A DNA stretch of 64,000 bases, from assembly GCA_029216955.1 (NCBI GenBank), contig JANAVB010012074.1:18699-82698 (forward strand), read 5' to 3'. The stretch is from Iris pallida. Its lineage: Eukaryota; Streptophyta; Magnoliopsida; Asparagales; Iridaceae. The translations under genes were made by a program, and so were the position numbers. Below, piece by piece: positions 49,341-62,158 of the stretch (the first letter of the stretch is position 1; each line of letters starts with the position of its first letter). The notes under the pieces are model-generated. The model did not search any database and was not told where the DNA came from. It worked only from the letters and a program-made list of their open reading frames with translations.

Positions 49341-50572
49341 AACTGCAGGGAGGAAATTATAGTAGCAAGAGAAAATTATCACATTTACAGAAACTGAAAA
49401 TCCTGTTAAATATGAAATAAAATATGTAACTTTGCTACAGAACAAGTTTATAAATGAAGAAACTTTGCAAGCTATGTCAAATTTTAATGATCTTGTTCCT
49501 GCTGATCTTAAAATTTGTAAGCACAAATATCAAGAGAGCAAAGATTATATCATATTCTTTATTTCATGTAGACACTTGTTAAAACCAGCAAGTTGAAAGA
49601 ACATTGTCAAATGAGCATGTCTCAGACAAGATTAAAATAACTGATACTGCAAATCGTTAATAAGACAACCACAAATCAACAAGTTTCAGGTGCGAACTCG
49701 AAACTTGCACCCCTAACCCTAACATGTTTAAACCCTTCAGGTTTGACTAACCTACTAAATTAAGCCTTGCCCTTCGAGTAGGTCAGTCTAAAATTTTATT
49801 TTTAAGTGGGTTCTTCTCAGTTTGAGGTAAACCCAACCCATTCCTAATACTTAAAAATACTATAATGCAGGGGAAAAAAAAGGTGGAAGGAACAAAGTAG
49901 AGTAGAGTGCAGATTTAACATGTAACTACAAATTTAAGCAAAGGTGCCTGAAGCTAAAGCTTATTCTTGAACATATTGATCCAGGGATGAAATTTATATC
50001 CAGTTACCAAGAGAATGAAAATTAAAAAAGCAAAAAAAGATTTCTAGATGTTACACATTCTGAAATCCTCTCCATAGTTTTTAACTTACCTCTTTCTTGT
50101 AATTTGTTATATTTCCTTGATCCATTTTTCTTTTTGTTTATCGTGTATTACTACTTAACAAATTTCAGTAGGGAATTACCTACGGGACTGCATATAGCAT
50201 AGTTTAGGGATATATTGACCGATTTAAGAAGGAAAAAAAGTTGAATAATTCACTTGGTTCAGTTACCAGAAGAGTATAAGTAGGCAGTTATTAAGTATGA
50301 ATCAAACAGTTTCCAAATCAAACCAAACTATAGAAAATTTTGTCGTACCTTAAACAGTTTTCAAATTCTGACCTTCACCATTAACACACAAGCAAGTTTT
50401 ACCGGTCAAGAACTTGACAACCTTTTGGTACTCCCCTAAAACAATAAACAAGGAAGATTGAACCATTAGCACAAATGTACATATACTCGATATGAAATAA
50501 TGTACTAATCAACATCCTTCTTTACAAATACAATGGAACTAAGTTAAACATACATCTTAATAATTTAATTAC
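49341..50572. other. CACTA 2 spacer before TNPA
   Basis: AT-rich and mostly non-coding. A possible last TNPA exon on the minus strand (about 50437-50350) begins after TTGTTTTAG and reads YQKVVKFLTGKTCLCV to a stop, but its phase does not join exon 7 cleanly. Confidence 0.3.
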
Positions 50573-52482
50573 CTGAATATCTTCTAAACTAATATACTTG
50601 TGTGGCCAAGCAATTGTACTTCCTATAGCATCATCAAGGGTAAAAAATTCTCTTGAGGCTCGAAACAAAATAACATCTGGAACTAAAACTTGCTTAACCC
50701 AAACTTTGTAGCAATCTGGCCCAAGTATGACATGATGTACCATAGACGTAGAATCCATGGAAGCAATTTCCGCCTTTGCCACCACCTGTCCTGTGGTATT
50801 CCAGTTTAACAGGTCGCACTTAGCGCCCATAAGGTTTGTAGTAGCAGTAGCATTCACACTCTCTTGACGGGACTACAAAGAAACAAGGAGCTAAAAGTAA
50901 GTTTACTATTTCAGCATTAAATATCAATAACATACCATAAAAAATACCTGTCGACTTGAGGTAGTTGGCAACTCTCCTCCACTGCTGCTAGGCTCTCATG
51001 GAAACTGTAAAACAATTTTGTGACTTGAGTTTTGTGAAACTTAAGATTGATTGGTTTTCGAAAAAACATGAGTTGAAGATAAAATTATCATAACTTACCA
51101 TGTCTGGCCTAAGCTCTCTTAGAATTTTTTGCGTAAGATCCTGAGTTTTGTGAACCTCATTTAACTCATTAATAATAGATTGCATCCATGTTTTGTTTTG
51201 TAAGTGGGCCTCTATTTTAGATGGGGTAACTCCAAATCCAAGGCCTCGAATAAAACCTGAGTGTTCTGGACCAAAATACTTACTCACTGTATCCTCATTT
51301 ATGGAGGTCGAACTATCTGAAAGCTCTTTCAACTTTTTTATATCCGACTAAAAAAGAGATGGTATTAGCATATTGTGAGAATCATAAAAAACACAAGATA
51401 ATAACAAATTTAAAATAAATAAGTTTTAGTTACATACAATTGCCTTATCTGCAACATCGTTGATCGGCTCTCCCCTCTTCTCGCCCTTTCTTTTCTTATG
51501 TCCTTCGATCCACAGGTCTACCCTCGATATAGATTTGCCTTCATTTTTAATTTTCTATCAAAAATCGAATGACAAAATGATTGAAACATATCAAGTTTAT
51601 TGCAAGCAAGAGAATTTTAAAGATACATGAACTAAAAACAAGTACAACTTATACCCAATCATGCTCATATCTTGCATAACCTTTACGGCCCAAAGTATAA
51701 GGCATCGTTTGTGTTGTCCTTACAGCCTGCTTCATTTGACTTAATTCCTATACAAAATAAGTTAAGACAAAGCTTATAACTCTAATACAAATATACAATG
51801 CATATGATTTAAAAACAATTAGACATCATATTTACCTTAAATTGATCGGAGGTTCGAACCTTTACAAATTCATCCCACTCACGGTCCGTAGGTTCGACGG
51901 TTTGAGGAGGGTAATATATTGAGATACATCCACACCAGCATCTATAACTTTCCTTAAATTTTGAGATATATAGGATTTCCAATTTTGCCATGACTTTCCC
52001 ATCAAACGCAAGATAAACTTCTTGTAACAATCCTCAATAACATATTTTTGCTACATTTACAAGTAAAATCAAGGATAAGTAATTTTATTAAATGCTTTAC
52101 AAGAAGGGACAATAATAATATACGTAAACAAAGTACATACCATAATCAAAGTCCATAATTTCTCTTTGATTCCCTTATCTACGTTGTGCCATGTATTTAT
52201 GTTTATTGGAACATTCTCTCGAACAATACACCCAACAATTTTACTGAATCTAACTGATATTTTTCCCACATGTTGTCCATATTCATTCCACTCAATCATT
52301 GTACGATTCTTTTCATCAACTGCAATAACTGGGACCTTTGTTTTTCCACTAGTTCTCTTTTTTTTACCACCAGCATTAATATTTCCTTCTGTCCCAGAAT
52401 CAGTGTCCTCATCAGAACTATCATGAGGTAACCTAGCTAAAGGTGGGCTTTCATAAACGACATGTGATGATTTCCCTGCCAT
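50573..52482 (-). pseudogene. TNPA-like protein (plant transposase, Ptta/En/Spm family)
   Basis: Seven exons with GT/AG borders can be traced: 52482-52141, 52050-51836, 51747-51655, 51554-51438, 51347-51099, 50993-50949 and 50872-50573. Recognisable blocks: RFSKIVGCIVRENVPI and DKGIKEKLWTLI in exon 1; REWDEFVKV in exon 2; TLGRKGYARYEHDW in exon 3; SRVDLWIEGHKKRKG in exon 4; GFIRGLGFGVTPSK in exon 5; VHHVILGPDCYKVWV and DDAIGSTIAWPHKYIS in exon 7. This is the DNA-binding accessory protein that binds subterminal repeats and modulates transposition. Exon 2 has 215 bases and needs a change of frame midway, so one base seems lost; exons 3-7 join in phase. No other lesion is seen. Downstream of TNPD in the same direction, as in En/Spm. 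Confidence 0.85.
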
Positions 52483-52619
52483 ATCACTATAAAAAGATGA
52501 ATTAAATCAATATCAATAGAAAGTATAATTCAGTTCATGTTTAAAAGATGAATTAGATTACATTACATCTAAATTTTCTATAGGAATTACGAGCAAACAC
52601 AACTGTGGTAATTTTTTAT

Positions 52620-52930
52620 GCAACAGGTGCTTATTAAAAAACCTATTTGGTAACAGGTGCTTATTAAAAAAACTTTTGACATGCCAGATCATTTTTTATG
52701 CAGCTTCCAAAAGCAGAGTGGAGGGTGCTGTCAAAAGCTGCTTTGCTGCCACTTTTTGGGAAGTGGCAGCAATCCCAAGCCAGGCCTAAGAGCTGGTTTA
52801 GGGTTGCTATTTTCAGAATTCAGCAGCAAAAGCACCTTCTGAAAGTAGCCACTCATTTGCTTTCAAAAGCTGACTCAATTGAAGTAGCTTTTCAAAAAAA
52901 ATATTGATATACCAAACAGCCTTTGGGACT
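52620..52930. mobile_element. MITE-like insert, weak
   Basis: The left edge has TATTTGGTAACAGGTGC and the right edge ATACCAAACAGCC, giving short imperfect inverted ends (TTTGGTA). The interior repeats AAAAGCTG/CAGCTTTT-like motifs, typical of small hAT-type MITEs. AACAGGTGCTTATTAAAAAA occurs twice at the left. Exact ends and target duplication are not clear. Confidence 0.35.
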
Positions 52931-55407
52931 GTCTTTCAATCAAATAAGCAAAAGGCAACCAGGATAAAAAAAAATCCCCAAAACCAGACAAGCATATAGG
53001 AAAAACATTTGAACTGATAGGATGTGAAAGCCTAAGAGGGTCAATATTGGGCAAAGGCCAAGGTATTAGAGTGAAAATTAGCCTAAAATATTATGAAAGG
53101 CACTTCTGCTTTCTTCTCCATTGCAACTCTTTTTGCAAGGTATACCAGTAACAAACATACATGAAAAATTAGGATTTGTATGCAATAAAAACTGAAGTGC
53201 TCAAAACATTCATCGGTACGTATTTTGGCAGCATTCAATATGTTAGTCAGCAAGTCTTATACTCAAGTAAGAGTTTCATAAACTACAGTGCAAACCTATT
53301 TATCAAATTTATTATTATTGATACTAAATGTGATCGTTATTAACCGGTAATAGAATGGTGAGAATATAGAATGAATATAATTACTACAAGTTTATAAGTA
53401 CTGATTACAACTATTGCATTTAAAACTTATAGATGATCAAATAACCATAACTGACAATAGATTTGACAAATAGATTTAATAAAATCTCTATACATCAAAA
53501 GAAGGCAAAGATCACTAAGTGGGGAAGTTGGGCATCTAATCTAATAATACACCAGTTGAAGAAAACCCACTGGATCTAAACATATCTTGGAACAATCTAC
53601 AGTCTAAACATTTAAACATATCTTGGAAAAATCTACAGTCTAAACATTTAATGATAAATGAACCTTTTTACTGTAATTTATCTTTGTATGTTGTCATATT
53701 GAGAGGAGTGCTCTCTGATTAAAGCTCCTGATCCATCCCATGCCTTCTGCTACACCAGAGATGCAGTTAAGGGAATGGATGAAGTAAAAGACTGATGGAT
53801 CGCTTGTGATATAGATGAAGTAAAAAATGATGATTTTCAAATCAAGCAAAGTTGGATGTAATGAGAATTTGACTGTATTTCAAGTTGATTTACTTTGGGT
53901 TGATTTGACTTGATTTGGAGGCTTTTTAAAGTACGTTTGGCCAACCAAAATCAAGCAAACTTGCATGATTTCATAATACAGTTTTAGCTTGGATGTCCCC
54001 ATGCTTATTTGATAAAAGAATATGCATTGCTCAAACATGTGCAAAAGTGTCCCATATGAAGATTTCGTCTCGAAGTGTGGCAGTGCCATGACTCTAGAGA
54101 TACACAAAGCTTTGGAGGCCTTAAATATCAGTCAAGGCGGAAGTGTCAGCCCAACTCAAAAGCAGTCACCAAAATTCATCAGGGTATTCTCTAACTAGTT
54201 ACAACAAACAGATTTGTTAGGCACTCTTGATTGTCAAATAGCCAAAGAAGAAGAACTTCCAGTGGTTTGCCAATTTCTTTCTATAATACTAGATAACAAG
54301 GTTGCAGGCAGCTAACAATTATGGCTGAGGAATCCATGTCACTTATGATAGAAAAGTTGTCCCCATGCACGAATCCCCGGAAGAACGGGCACACATTCTT
54401 TATGGCCGCAGGCAATGTGGATTCATGACTGAGGGCACATTAGGTCCAACAGAAAAAAAACTCTTCTAAGCATGAAGCGAAGTCCATTACGAATATAGTG
54501 ATGATATGAGAACAAAATCAGTATTCTGTTTAATCAATTTGTTCAGCATGCCTTGTGTGATGTTCTCTAGTAGGAATTTACATGTAAACATGAATAACTA
54601 CAACACAAGAAAAATTATTTTTCTCGTAGAAGTTGGCGATGCTTGTAATGCATATTTGCATATTTTCGTGGGGCCAAGATTAAAATTGTGTTGGGAGACT
54701 CTTAGAAAGTATCCCGGCTGACAAATAAACCAGACTTCTGTGACCTAAATTTTTTTTTGAGTGTCAGGTAAAACATTTTATTCAGAACAAATGGAGACTC
54801 ATATATAAAGAAGGACCATATTTAGATGATATTTTACTGAAATGCATACCTTATATGCTAAAAAAAATGTGTAACATAGCATATGTAGACAGTCATTTTA
54901 GACTGGCATTTGGAGTTTGCAGTCATTTGGAGTTTGCAGTCATTTGGAGTAAACAGTTTTGCAGGAAACCAGTTTCAGGCAATTGTAGTAAACATAGCAG
55001 TTTGCAGTAAACAAATTAAGAAGAGTCTCAGGCATTGAGAAGAGTACTTACTGAAAAATGATGCTTCAAAGATAATGCTTTTCTGGAAAATTAAACATAT
55101 CAGTTTGCAGTACTTACAGAGCTTCAGAGATGATGCTTTACTAGAAAATTCAACAAGCAGACTCAAAGAGCTTCAGAGATGAAAAATCTATGTACTGATG
55201 AAGAATCAAAGAGCTTCAGAGCTTCAGAGATGAAAATTCAACAAGCAGACTCAAATACCAAATAACTTGAAGAAGAGAATGTGCAAAGAAAAATTTCAAG
55301 AATTCTAACAAAATACTAGTTCATGGATAAAACACAAATTAAGCCACATTTGTCCAAGATAAAAACACAAATTAATCAAAATGATTCTCTATAATTCAGC
55401 CCAACTA
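52931..55407. other. CACTA 2 spacer between TNPA and TNPD
   Basis: No gene I can name. Local tandem duplications: about 40 bases at 53573-53650 (AACATATCTTGGAA...CTAAACATTTAA twice), and a 17-base CAGTCATTTGGAGTTTG unit about three times at 54905-54960. A short frame at 54325-54410 (AEESMSLMIEKLSPC...) is protein-like but unidentified. Confidence 0.4.
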
Positions 55408-58400
55408 CTATAGCGACACAAGAAGACCTTCACAATTCCTCCTCTTGTACAGCTCATCACCATCCCTATGGTCTATCTCCAGTGCAGAAACATCTTGTGG
55501 GGCATATGATGTATAAACACTTTCATCAAAGGTAGCTAGGTCATAAAAGCCTCTTGGTGGCGCCTTTAATACTACATGCCAATTTGATCTTTCACTTTCT
55601 TTGGAGTAAAATACTTGCTTTGCTTGTGATACAAAAATGAATGGATCTCTTTCAAATGTACTTAGTCCTTCATGAAGATTAACTAAGGTGAATCCATCCT
55701 CTTTCTTTATACCACTAACTATGTTGGCCCAATCACATTGAAAGACAGAAATTCGAAATGTGTTGAAGTCCAATAACAAAATATCCTTTATAACCCCATA
55801 ATAAGAAACATTTGCAACAACTTGTGATGTATCCCTGGCGCTGGATCTACATATAGTCTCAGCTTCGATATAAACACCATAATCTTGAGTAGATCTCTCA
55901 ACTTCTGTTGTATGAAAGCGTTTTCCATTTATCACATAACCCAAGTACGAGATTGCCACACGTCTAGGTCCTTGCACAAGCCATCTAAGCGTATCTGATA
56001 TTATGCCCGCTGCACTTTCAAGACTAATATGTAAAAACATAACTAGTATTAAAATTTACCTATCACATATAACTACTATAACTTGTATCTGGTGTGTCTA
56101 TGTATGTATATCTGACCTTCTCTGACATCCATGAAATGAATGTTTCTAATGCCTCTTCTGCAGCAAATTATTATCCCGTAATAAGCGTCGATCATCACGC
56201 TTTAACTCCTCCATGTGTACTCTAATAATGACATCAAAGTTCATATAGTTACTAATAAATGTATTAAAAAAATTTAATGCAACTTTTGATATTGGAATGT
56301 GTTGGTAGTATACTCACGGAATATATGGTTCAACTTCTGCACTGTTTAGAAGAACATAAAGATGAGCGGCCTTCAACATTTCACTTGATAAGGTAACTAC
56401 TTTTCCTTTTGAAATTGGACGCCCCTATATAATTGCATCATCCTCAAAATCTTCATTGCGATGTAACTTTGTGCCTAAAGCTGCTGTTTGTGGCATGTAT
56501 TCACTACAAAATCTCACATTCATCCACTAGATAGCATTCAGCTATGCATCCTTCCGGTCGAGCACGATTTCTAACAAATCCCTTAAGATACTTCATAAAT
56601 CTGTTGGAAGTAAAACAAGAAGAAAAATTAACAAATAGTGGATGATCTGATTTAGGAATTTGTTGAATAAACTATAAATCCCAAAAATATAAAGAGGTTC
56701 AATTACATACCTCTCAAAAGGGTACATCCATCGATAATGCACCGGCCCGCATAATCTAGCCTCTCGTCCTAAATGTATCGTCAGGTGAACCATGATATCA
56801 AAAAAAGCTGGAGGAAAATACCTTTCCAACATGCATACAGTCTCCACAATTTCATCTTCCTGTACTTCCAATTTATTTTTGTCAATGACTCTTTGACATA
56901 GTTCATTAAAAAAAGAACACAAACGAAAGATTGCCTTCCTTGGTCCGTCTGGAAGAAGTCCTTTTAAAGAAACTGACAGTAATTGTTGCATTAAAACATG
57001 ATAATCATGGGACTTGAGACCAATAATCTTGCATTCTTCTAGCTTGACACAATTGCTAATATTTGAACTATAACCATCAGGTATCTTCAAATCAAACAGT
57101 CTCTTATAAAAGATTTGCTTTTCAGCTTTTGATAGTGTATAAGGTGCTAGAGGAAGAAAAAATCTTTGTCCTCTTGGTTCTGCATATAAGTTGGACCAAA
57201 TATTCATGTCCGCTAAATCTCCACGAGACTGTAATCCATCCTTCGTATGTCCTTTAATATTCAATAGTGTTCCTAAGATGCTTTGGCAAATATTCTTCTC
57301 AGTATGCATCACATCCAAGTTGTGACGCAACGGTATAGCCTGTTATACAAAAAAAATGTACCAAGTCTCTAAAAAATTAATCTCTTATATTAAAATTAAA
57401 TAAAAACTAAGAATTGTAGTGAAAAATAATTTACCTCCCAATATGGTAATTGAAAAAATATTGACTTCTTTTTCCACATTTGAGGTGGTTCGTTCTGCTT
57501 TCTTTTCTTCTTCTTGCTCTTTCCCCACACATTTTGAACTTCATTTACGGCATGTAAAATTTCATTGTTAGTGAATGGTTTTGGTGGGAGCCCTTTTTCC
57601 TTAGTCCCATCAAACCAGCTAGCCTTATCACGCCACAAGTGTCGAGGTGGAAGAAATCGCCTATGAGACATATACACTGTCTTATGCGACATCTTTAAAT
57701 ATCGATAACATGTATTAGGACCACATATAGGACATGCAAGTTTTCCTTTTGTTGTACAACCAGCCAAATTACCATAAGCTGGAAAATCATTGATTGTCCA
57801 CATCAAAATAGCTTTCAAATTAAATACAGACTTAGTGAATGCATCATATGCCTCCACGCCATGGCTCCAAAGCTCCTTCAAGTCATCAATAAGTGGTTCA
57901 AGATATACATCTATGTTGTTTCCTGGTTCATCTTTGCCAGGTATAAGTAAAGTCAACATCAAATTCTCTTGTGCCATGCATACATTGGGGGGCAGGTTGT
58001 ATATACATAGCAAGACCGGCCACATACTGTATTGGGTACTGAGATTTTTGTAAAGATTAAAGCCATCTGATGATAGCCCAAGCCTGATATTTCTTAGATC
58101 CGAAGCAAAATTGGGCCTTTTTTTATCAATAGAATCCCACACAACCGAGTCTACTGGATGGCGCATTCTTTCATCTTGAGTGTGGTGGGTGGAGTGCCAA
58201 ATCAATTGTTCTACCTTATTTTTTGACATAAACATCCTTTTTAATCTTGGTATTATTGGAAAGTATCACAAAACCTTCGCAGGCACTCCTTTTCGGATCT
58301 TGGTTGTTCGTGGGTTTACTTTCCATCGTGAAGAACCACAGGTAGGACATGTTTCCAGGTGCTCTTTTTCTTTTCTAAACAAGCTTGACACAAGCATGTA

Positions 58401-59084
58401 TCTTCTTATATCCTAAATCAAACTCTTTTAGAAACTTCTTTGTCGCATATAAAGAATCTGGAATGTTGTTTTCCTCTGGTAACATATCCTGTAAAATCTC
58501 AAGAAGTTCATTAAATGCTTTATCTGACAATCCATTTGTAGCCTTATGCTTGTAAAAAGTAGTGGTCGCTGATATCTTTGTGTACTTGGTACAACATGTA
58601 TACAAAGGAGCTTCAGCCTCTTCTAACATTTTTCTAAAAACCTCATCTGCATTCATATTTATACCCTCAGTAGCCTCTGAATCTCCAGCAAAGTGAATGT
58701 ATGCATCATGGTACATCCTGTGAGCATCTGGCAACTGAGAAGCCACATTTTGTTCAAAATTACTTGAATGTTCCCCGTGAAGAACCCAAAGTTGATATGA
58801 AGGATCAAAACCAACTCGTACCAAGTGATCATATACTACATCATTCTTTTGTGACTTTTTAACTTTACATTCTTTACATGGGCATACGATCCTATCAGGA
58901 TTCCTAGCATAGTTCTTAGCATTTGTTATAAATCTTTTCACTCCTTCTAAGTAATCATCACTAGACCTACAAATAGAAGCAAAAAACTATGACTTATGTA
59001 ATTATTCATATATTTCATAGCTTAGAAGTAAATATATATCAAAGAAAGTTAGGACCTTGGATAATTTGTCCATGTTTTATCCAT
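55408..59084 (-). pseudogene. TNPD-like CACTA transposase (TNP2 family)
   Basis: The start is a short exon (59084-59056, MDKTWTNYP) joined in phase to 58966 (SSDDYLEGVKRF). Domains in order: transposase-associated N-terminus (VCPCKEC); TNP2 core (58235-57396: NIRLGLSSDGFN, IYNLPPNVCM, WTINDFPAYGNL, GKLACPICG); after an intron the core continues (57340 on: LRHNLDVMHTEKNICQSILG); DUF4218 (RYFPPAFFDIMVHLTIHL, 56860-56711); KGFVRNRARPEGCIAECYL near 56560; and C-terminal DUF4216 (55980-55408: YYGVIKDILLLDF, FQCDWAN). It would cut and join the element ends. Lesions: frameshift near 58380, TGA at 58266-58268, a frame break near 56500 and TAG near 56427. Introns keep GT/AG borders. Non-functional as read. 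Confidence 0.9.
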
Positions 59085-60160
59085 CCTTAACAAACAAATT
59101 TAGTGACTTCGTTGGATGCTCACCACAACTACAATTCCGAACCAAAATAACCTATCATGGACACCAAAAGAAAGCTAGAGTTTTGTATACGTATCGAAAC
59201 TATATATTGAGTAAATATAACAGTCTAAATTCAAACAATGTTTCATTCAGATAATCCTCGCCTTAGGTACACATGTATACATAGAAGAGAAAAAATTAGA
59301 TAAGAAAGATAGAATGAGAAAGAGAGCCAGATTCACCTTCGATTCAAAACATTATTGATATCTTGACACTTGTGGCAATCAATACATGCATGCTTAATTC
59401 ATGATGCATGTACTGAAATAGAAGGATGGAACAAAATTTTGACACACTGCTAGCAAGTTCATTTTCAATGGTCAAGGATAGAGCAAATCAATACATGCAT
59501 GCTCACCAACAGATAATAGCCGGAGAGGCTATAGCAGACAAGAACTGGGAGGAGTGTAGTTGTTCTAACAACCTAAATCTTCCACTATATAATGAGAGCA
59601 CACAATTATTTATTTCAGACCCTTTTTGGGCCTCTTTATTCTTCTAAACATCGAAGAGTCATATTTGCACAAGTAAAACTACATACAAAAATTAAATCCA
59701 GAGGACACAAATATCATATTCAAACAACAAACTGACAACTAAGCTATCTCTACATATCAGTTAATGTGCAAATATATTATAAGAAACTAAATAAAATTAA
59801 CTCAGAAATTAAAAACTTATGTGTAGTATATGATCAAGGAAGAAAATTAACTCAGAAATTAACTCAGAAATTATAACAAACTGACAACAAAAGGTTCTTA
59901 AATACATAGACATGGTGCATATTATGAATTTCATTCACACACAACAAATAAAAACTTATGTTTCAGAAATTAAACTCCAAATAAAAAACTTAATCTTTCC
60001 AAAGTTTTGAAGCATAACAAATAACTAAATTTTGAACCCTAGATTTTAATTTTTTCATGTAAACCCTAAATAAGAAAGGAAACCCTATATAATAAATCAA
60101 GGAAGAAAAATTCATAAAAAGAAAGGGGGAAGATGAAGGAGTGAGAGATGACCTAAACAC
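59085..60160. other. CACTA 2 right arm upstream of TNPD
   Basis: Probably the promoter side of the transposase genes, which read leftwards. A 73-codon plus frame (59426-59647) has no motif I recognise. Repeats of AATTAACTCAGAAATTA around 59800-59870. Confidence 0.4.
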
Positions 60161-60163
60161 GTG

Positions 60164-60312
60164 GTGACGGCGGTGACGGCGATGACAGTGGTGACGGCGG
60201 TGACGACGATGACAGTGGTGACGGCGGTGACGGCGATGACTGTGGTGACGGCGGTGACGGCAATGACAGTGGTGACGGCGGTGACGGCGATGACAGTGGT
60301 GACGGCGGTGAA
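60164..60312. repeat. 27-bp minisatellite (five units plus a partial)
   Basis: Five units of 27 bases (GTGACGGCGGTGACGGCGAT + GACAGTG) from 60164 to 60298, with one or two changes each, then 14 bases of a sixth. As 27 is divisible by three, every frame stays open: Pro/Ser-rich or His/Arg-rich on the minus strand, Val/Thr/Ala/Met on the plus strand. It may be part of a leader or gene copied into the element; coding is unproven. Confidence 0.9.
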
Positions 60313-60519
60313 GACAGCCCTCTTGCCGCCAACTCTGAGAGAGAAAGGATGAGAGAGAGAGAGAAAGTAAAAAGAGAGAACGGATGGAAAAGAAAAAATT
60401 GGGAAAGATTTTTATGAGCTTTGAGCTCCAAACTCTGAGAGAGAATCGGGCGGTAAAGCCAAAAAATTGGGGGATTACAGGCAGGCCGCGGCGGCAAACG
60501 AAAAAAAGGGGGAAATAAA

Positions 60520-60800
60520 TTGACACAACACTTCTCAAGTGTTGTATTTACTTTATAATATTATATGACATTTTAAAAGTGTTGTATATAGTACATATTA
60601 TTATACGACATTTATAAATGTCCTTAAAAGTGTTGTTAAATTTATGTTTACGACACTTTAAAGGAGGTGTCATAGATTATGATAAATACTCATTTATGAT
60701 GACACGTTTTCGTAGAGTGCCATCATGACGAAAGAATAATGACACTTATTTAGAAAGTGTCGTAGATAAAGTGTCGTTATTAACCTACTTTGTTGTAGTG
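60520..60800. repeat. Right subterminal repeats of CACTA element 2
   Basis: Repeats of ACAACACTT, GTGTTGT, ACGACACTTT and GTGTCGT in both orientations in the last 280 bases before the terminal repeat, mirroring the left set. Confidence 0.75.
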
Positions 60801-62158
60801 TAGCTTCCAACAAATTTTATATGCAAGATCTAGACAAGTCCACCTTCATCTAGGTATATCATGTCCCACTCAAATCCGTCCCCTTGTACTCTATTTTGGT
60901 GCTATGACTTTCAGGTTAAAAGGACTAGCTAACCCTTACCATAGTACCTACCCGGTATACTTTCGACTTCCATTAGAGCCTTAACTTTGACTCAATTCCT
61001 GCGACCCAATATACGGTTGTGACCTACTCGAAGCCCACTACGCACATGCCATTAGTGTGCCACCCAATTGAGGCCTCATGTTCTACTTAAACACAAAAGT
61101 CACTGAAGGTGCATTTTGGGCTTTAGGAACCTAGCTAACCAACCTGACTAACAACTAGCTCAACCACTTGGGTGGAATCCTATTCTAGGTTACCCTAATC
61201 TTGTAGAAATAGTTTTATCATTGGGATCTTGTTTAGTCAATATAGATTGAAATCCAACGTTCATCCAACCAATGACTGATGTCCAATATGGAACCCATTA
61301 AGACCCAGTGAAACCCATCCATGCATACCACCATATCTGGACTATAAAACCGAACTTTAAAATAGGTCCCTATACCGATTACCTAGACTCCACTCTTAGA
61401 ATGTGCATTCATTCGTAACCCTTATTCCATCTACCTGGAAGTCGTGATACGACCTTGTACTGCACTTATACCCTTGCTCGTGTGTTGAAATAACCACGGA
61501 AAAGATCACCATCTTGATTTCTCAAATTTCGTTTTATTTTGGAATTTTGTTTAGATTAGAAATTCGAGAACGGAGTTTCTGTATTGCACAATTGCAAGCT
61601 CCTCTAAGAAACTAATGGTTTTTTCGATTTAGCAAGTGACTAGACTATAGTAGCCCAATCTAGCAAACAAGTCAATGGTTTATAAACTTTCTTCCTATCT
61701 GCATTATTGGATATTCTCTACCGCTCTTGAAACTTTATATTTGCTCTTGATTGTTCTTCCTTATTTTTTGTCCTTCCTATTTCGGAGCGACGAATGGCCA
61801 AGCTTATTAGAATTTATTAATAATTCTTAGCTACTTGTAAATTTGTTGCTTGTTAAATTATGGGTTGTTTGATGGATAAGGGATGATTATATATGCCATA
61901 TGTAGTAGATATCTATTCGTAGAAATTTTAGCAATTAGTTGGAAGAATATAAAGTTTTCAGCGATAGGAGATTTGATGGAGTAGTGTGACCAAAGGTGGG
62001 TAGAAGTCCTCAAGTATTCAGAGTTATAAAATGGCTAGGAAAGGTTATAAAATATTTTGAGGAATTAAATTGAGGAGATTAAGGTAATAGTAGGCTTTAA
62101 ATTTTAAGAATATTACGAATTAGAATTTCGAGGACGAATTATTTACGGTGGATAGATT
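60801..62158 (+). mobile_element. Internal region 2, right part with polypurine tract
   Basis: Begins with the odd TAG and then CTTCC after CACTA element 2, and is co-linear with 26190-26324 plus 29457-30683 of unit 1. The CTTACCATAG site near 60935 is uninterrupted, the empty site of the solo LTR in unit 1. Ends GAGGACGAATTATTTACGG and TGGATAGATT before LTR3. Non-coding. Confidence 0.8.

Larger units (their letters stand above)
46586..60800. mobile_element. CACTA element 2, transposase-bearing (14,215 bp)
   Basis: Ends are CACTACAACAAAAG and its complement CTTTGTTGTAGTG. CTT precedes the left end. On the right, three extra bases TAG (60801-60803) come before CTTCC; unit 1 gives the empty site TTACCTTCCAAC near 26187-26200. 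Subterminal repeats of ACGACACT/AGTGTCGT type line both ends. It carries both standard CACTA genes on the minus strand, TNPD-like (59084-55408) and TNPA-like (52482-50573). It is the only possible source of transposase in the window, though both genes show damage. Confidence 0.9.
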
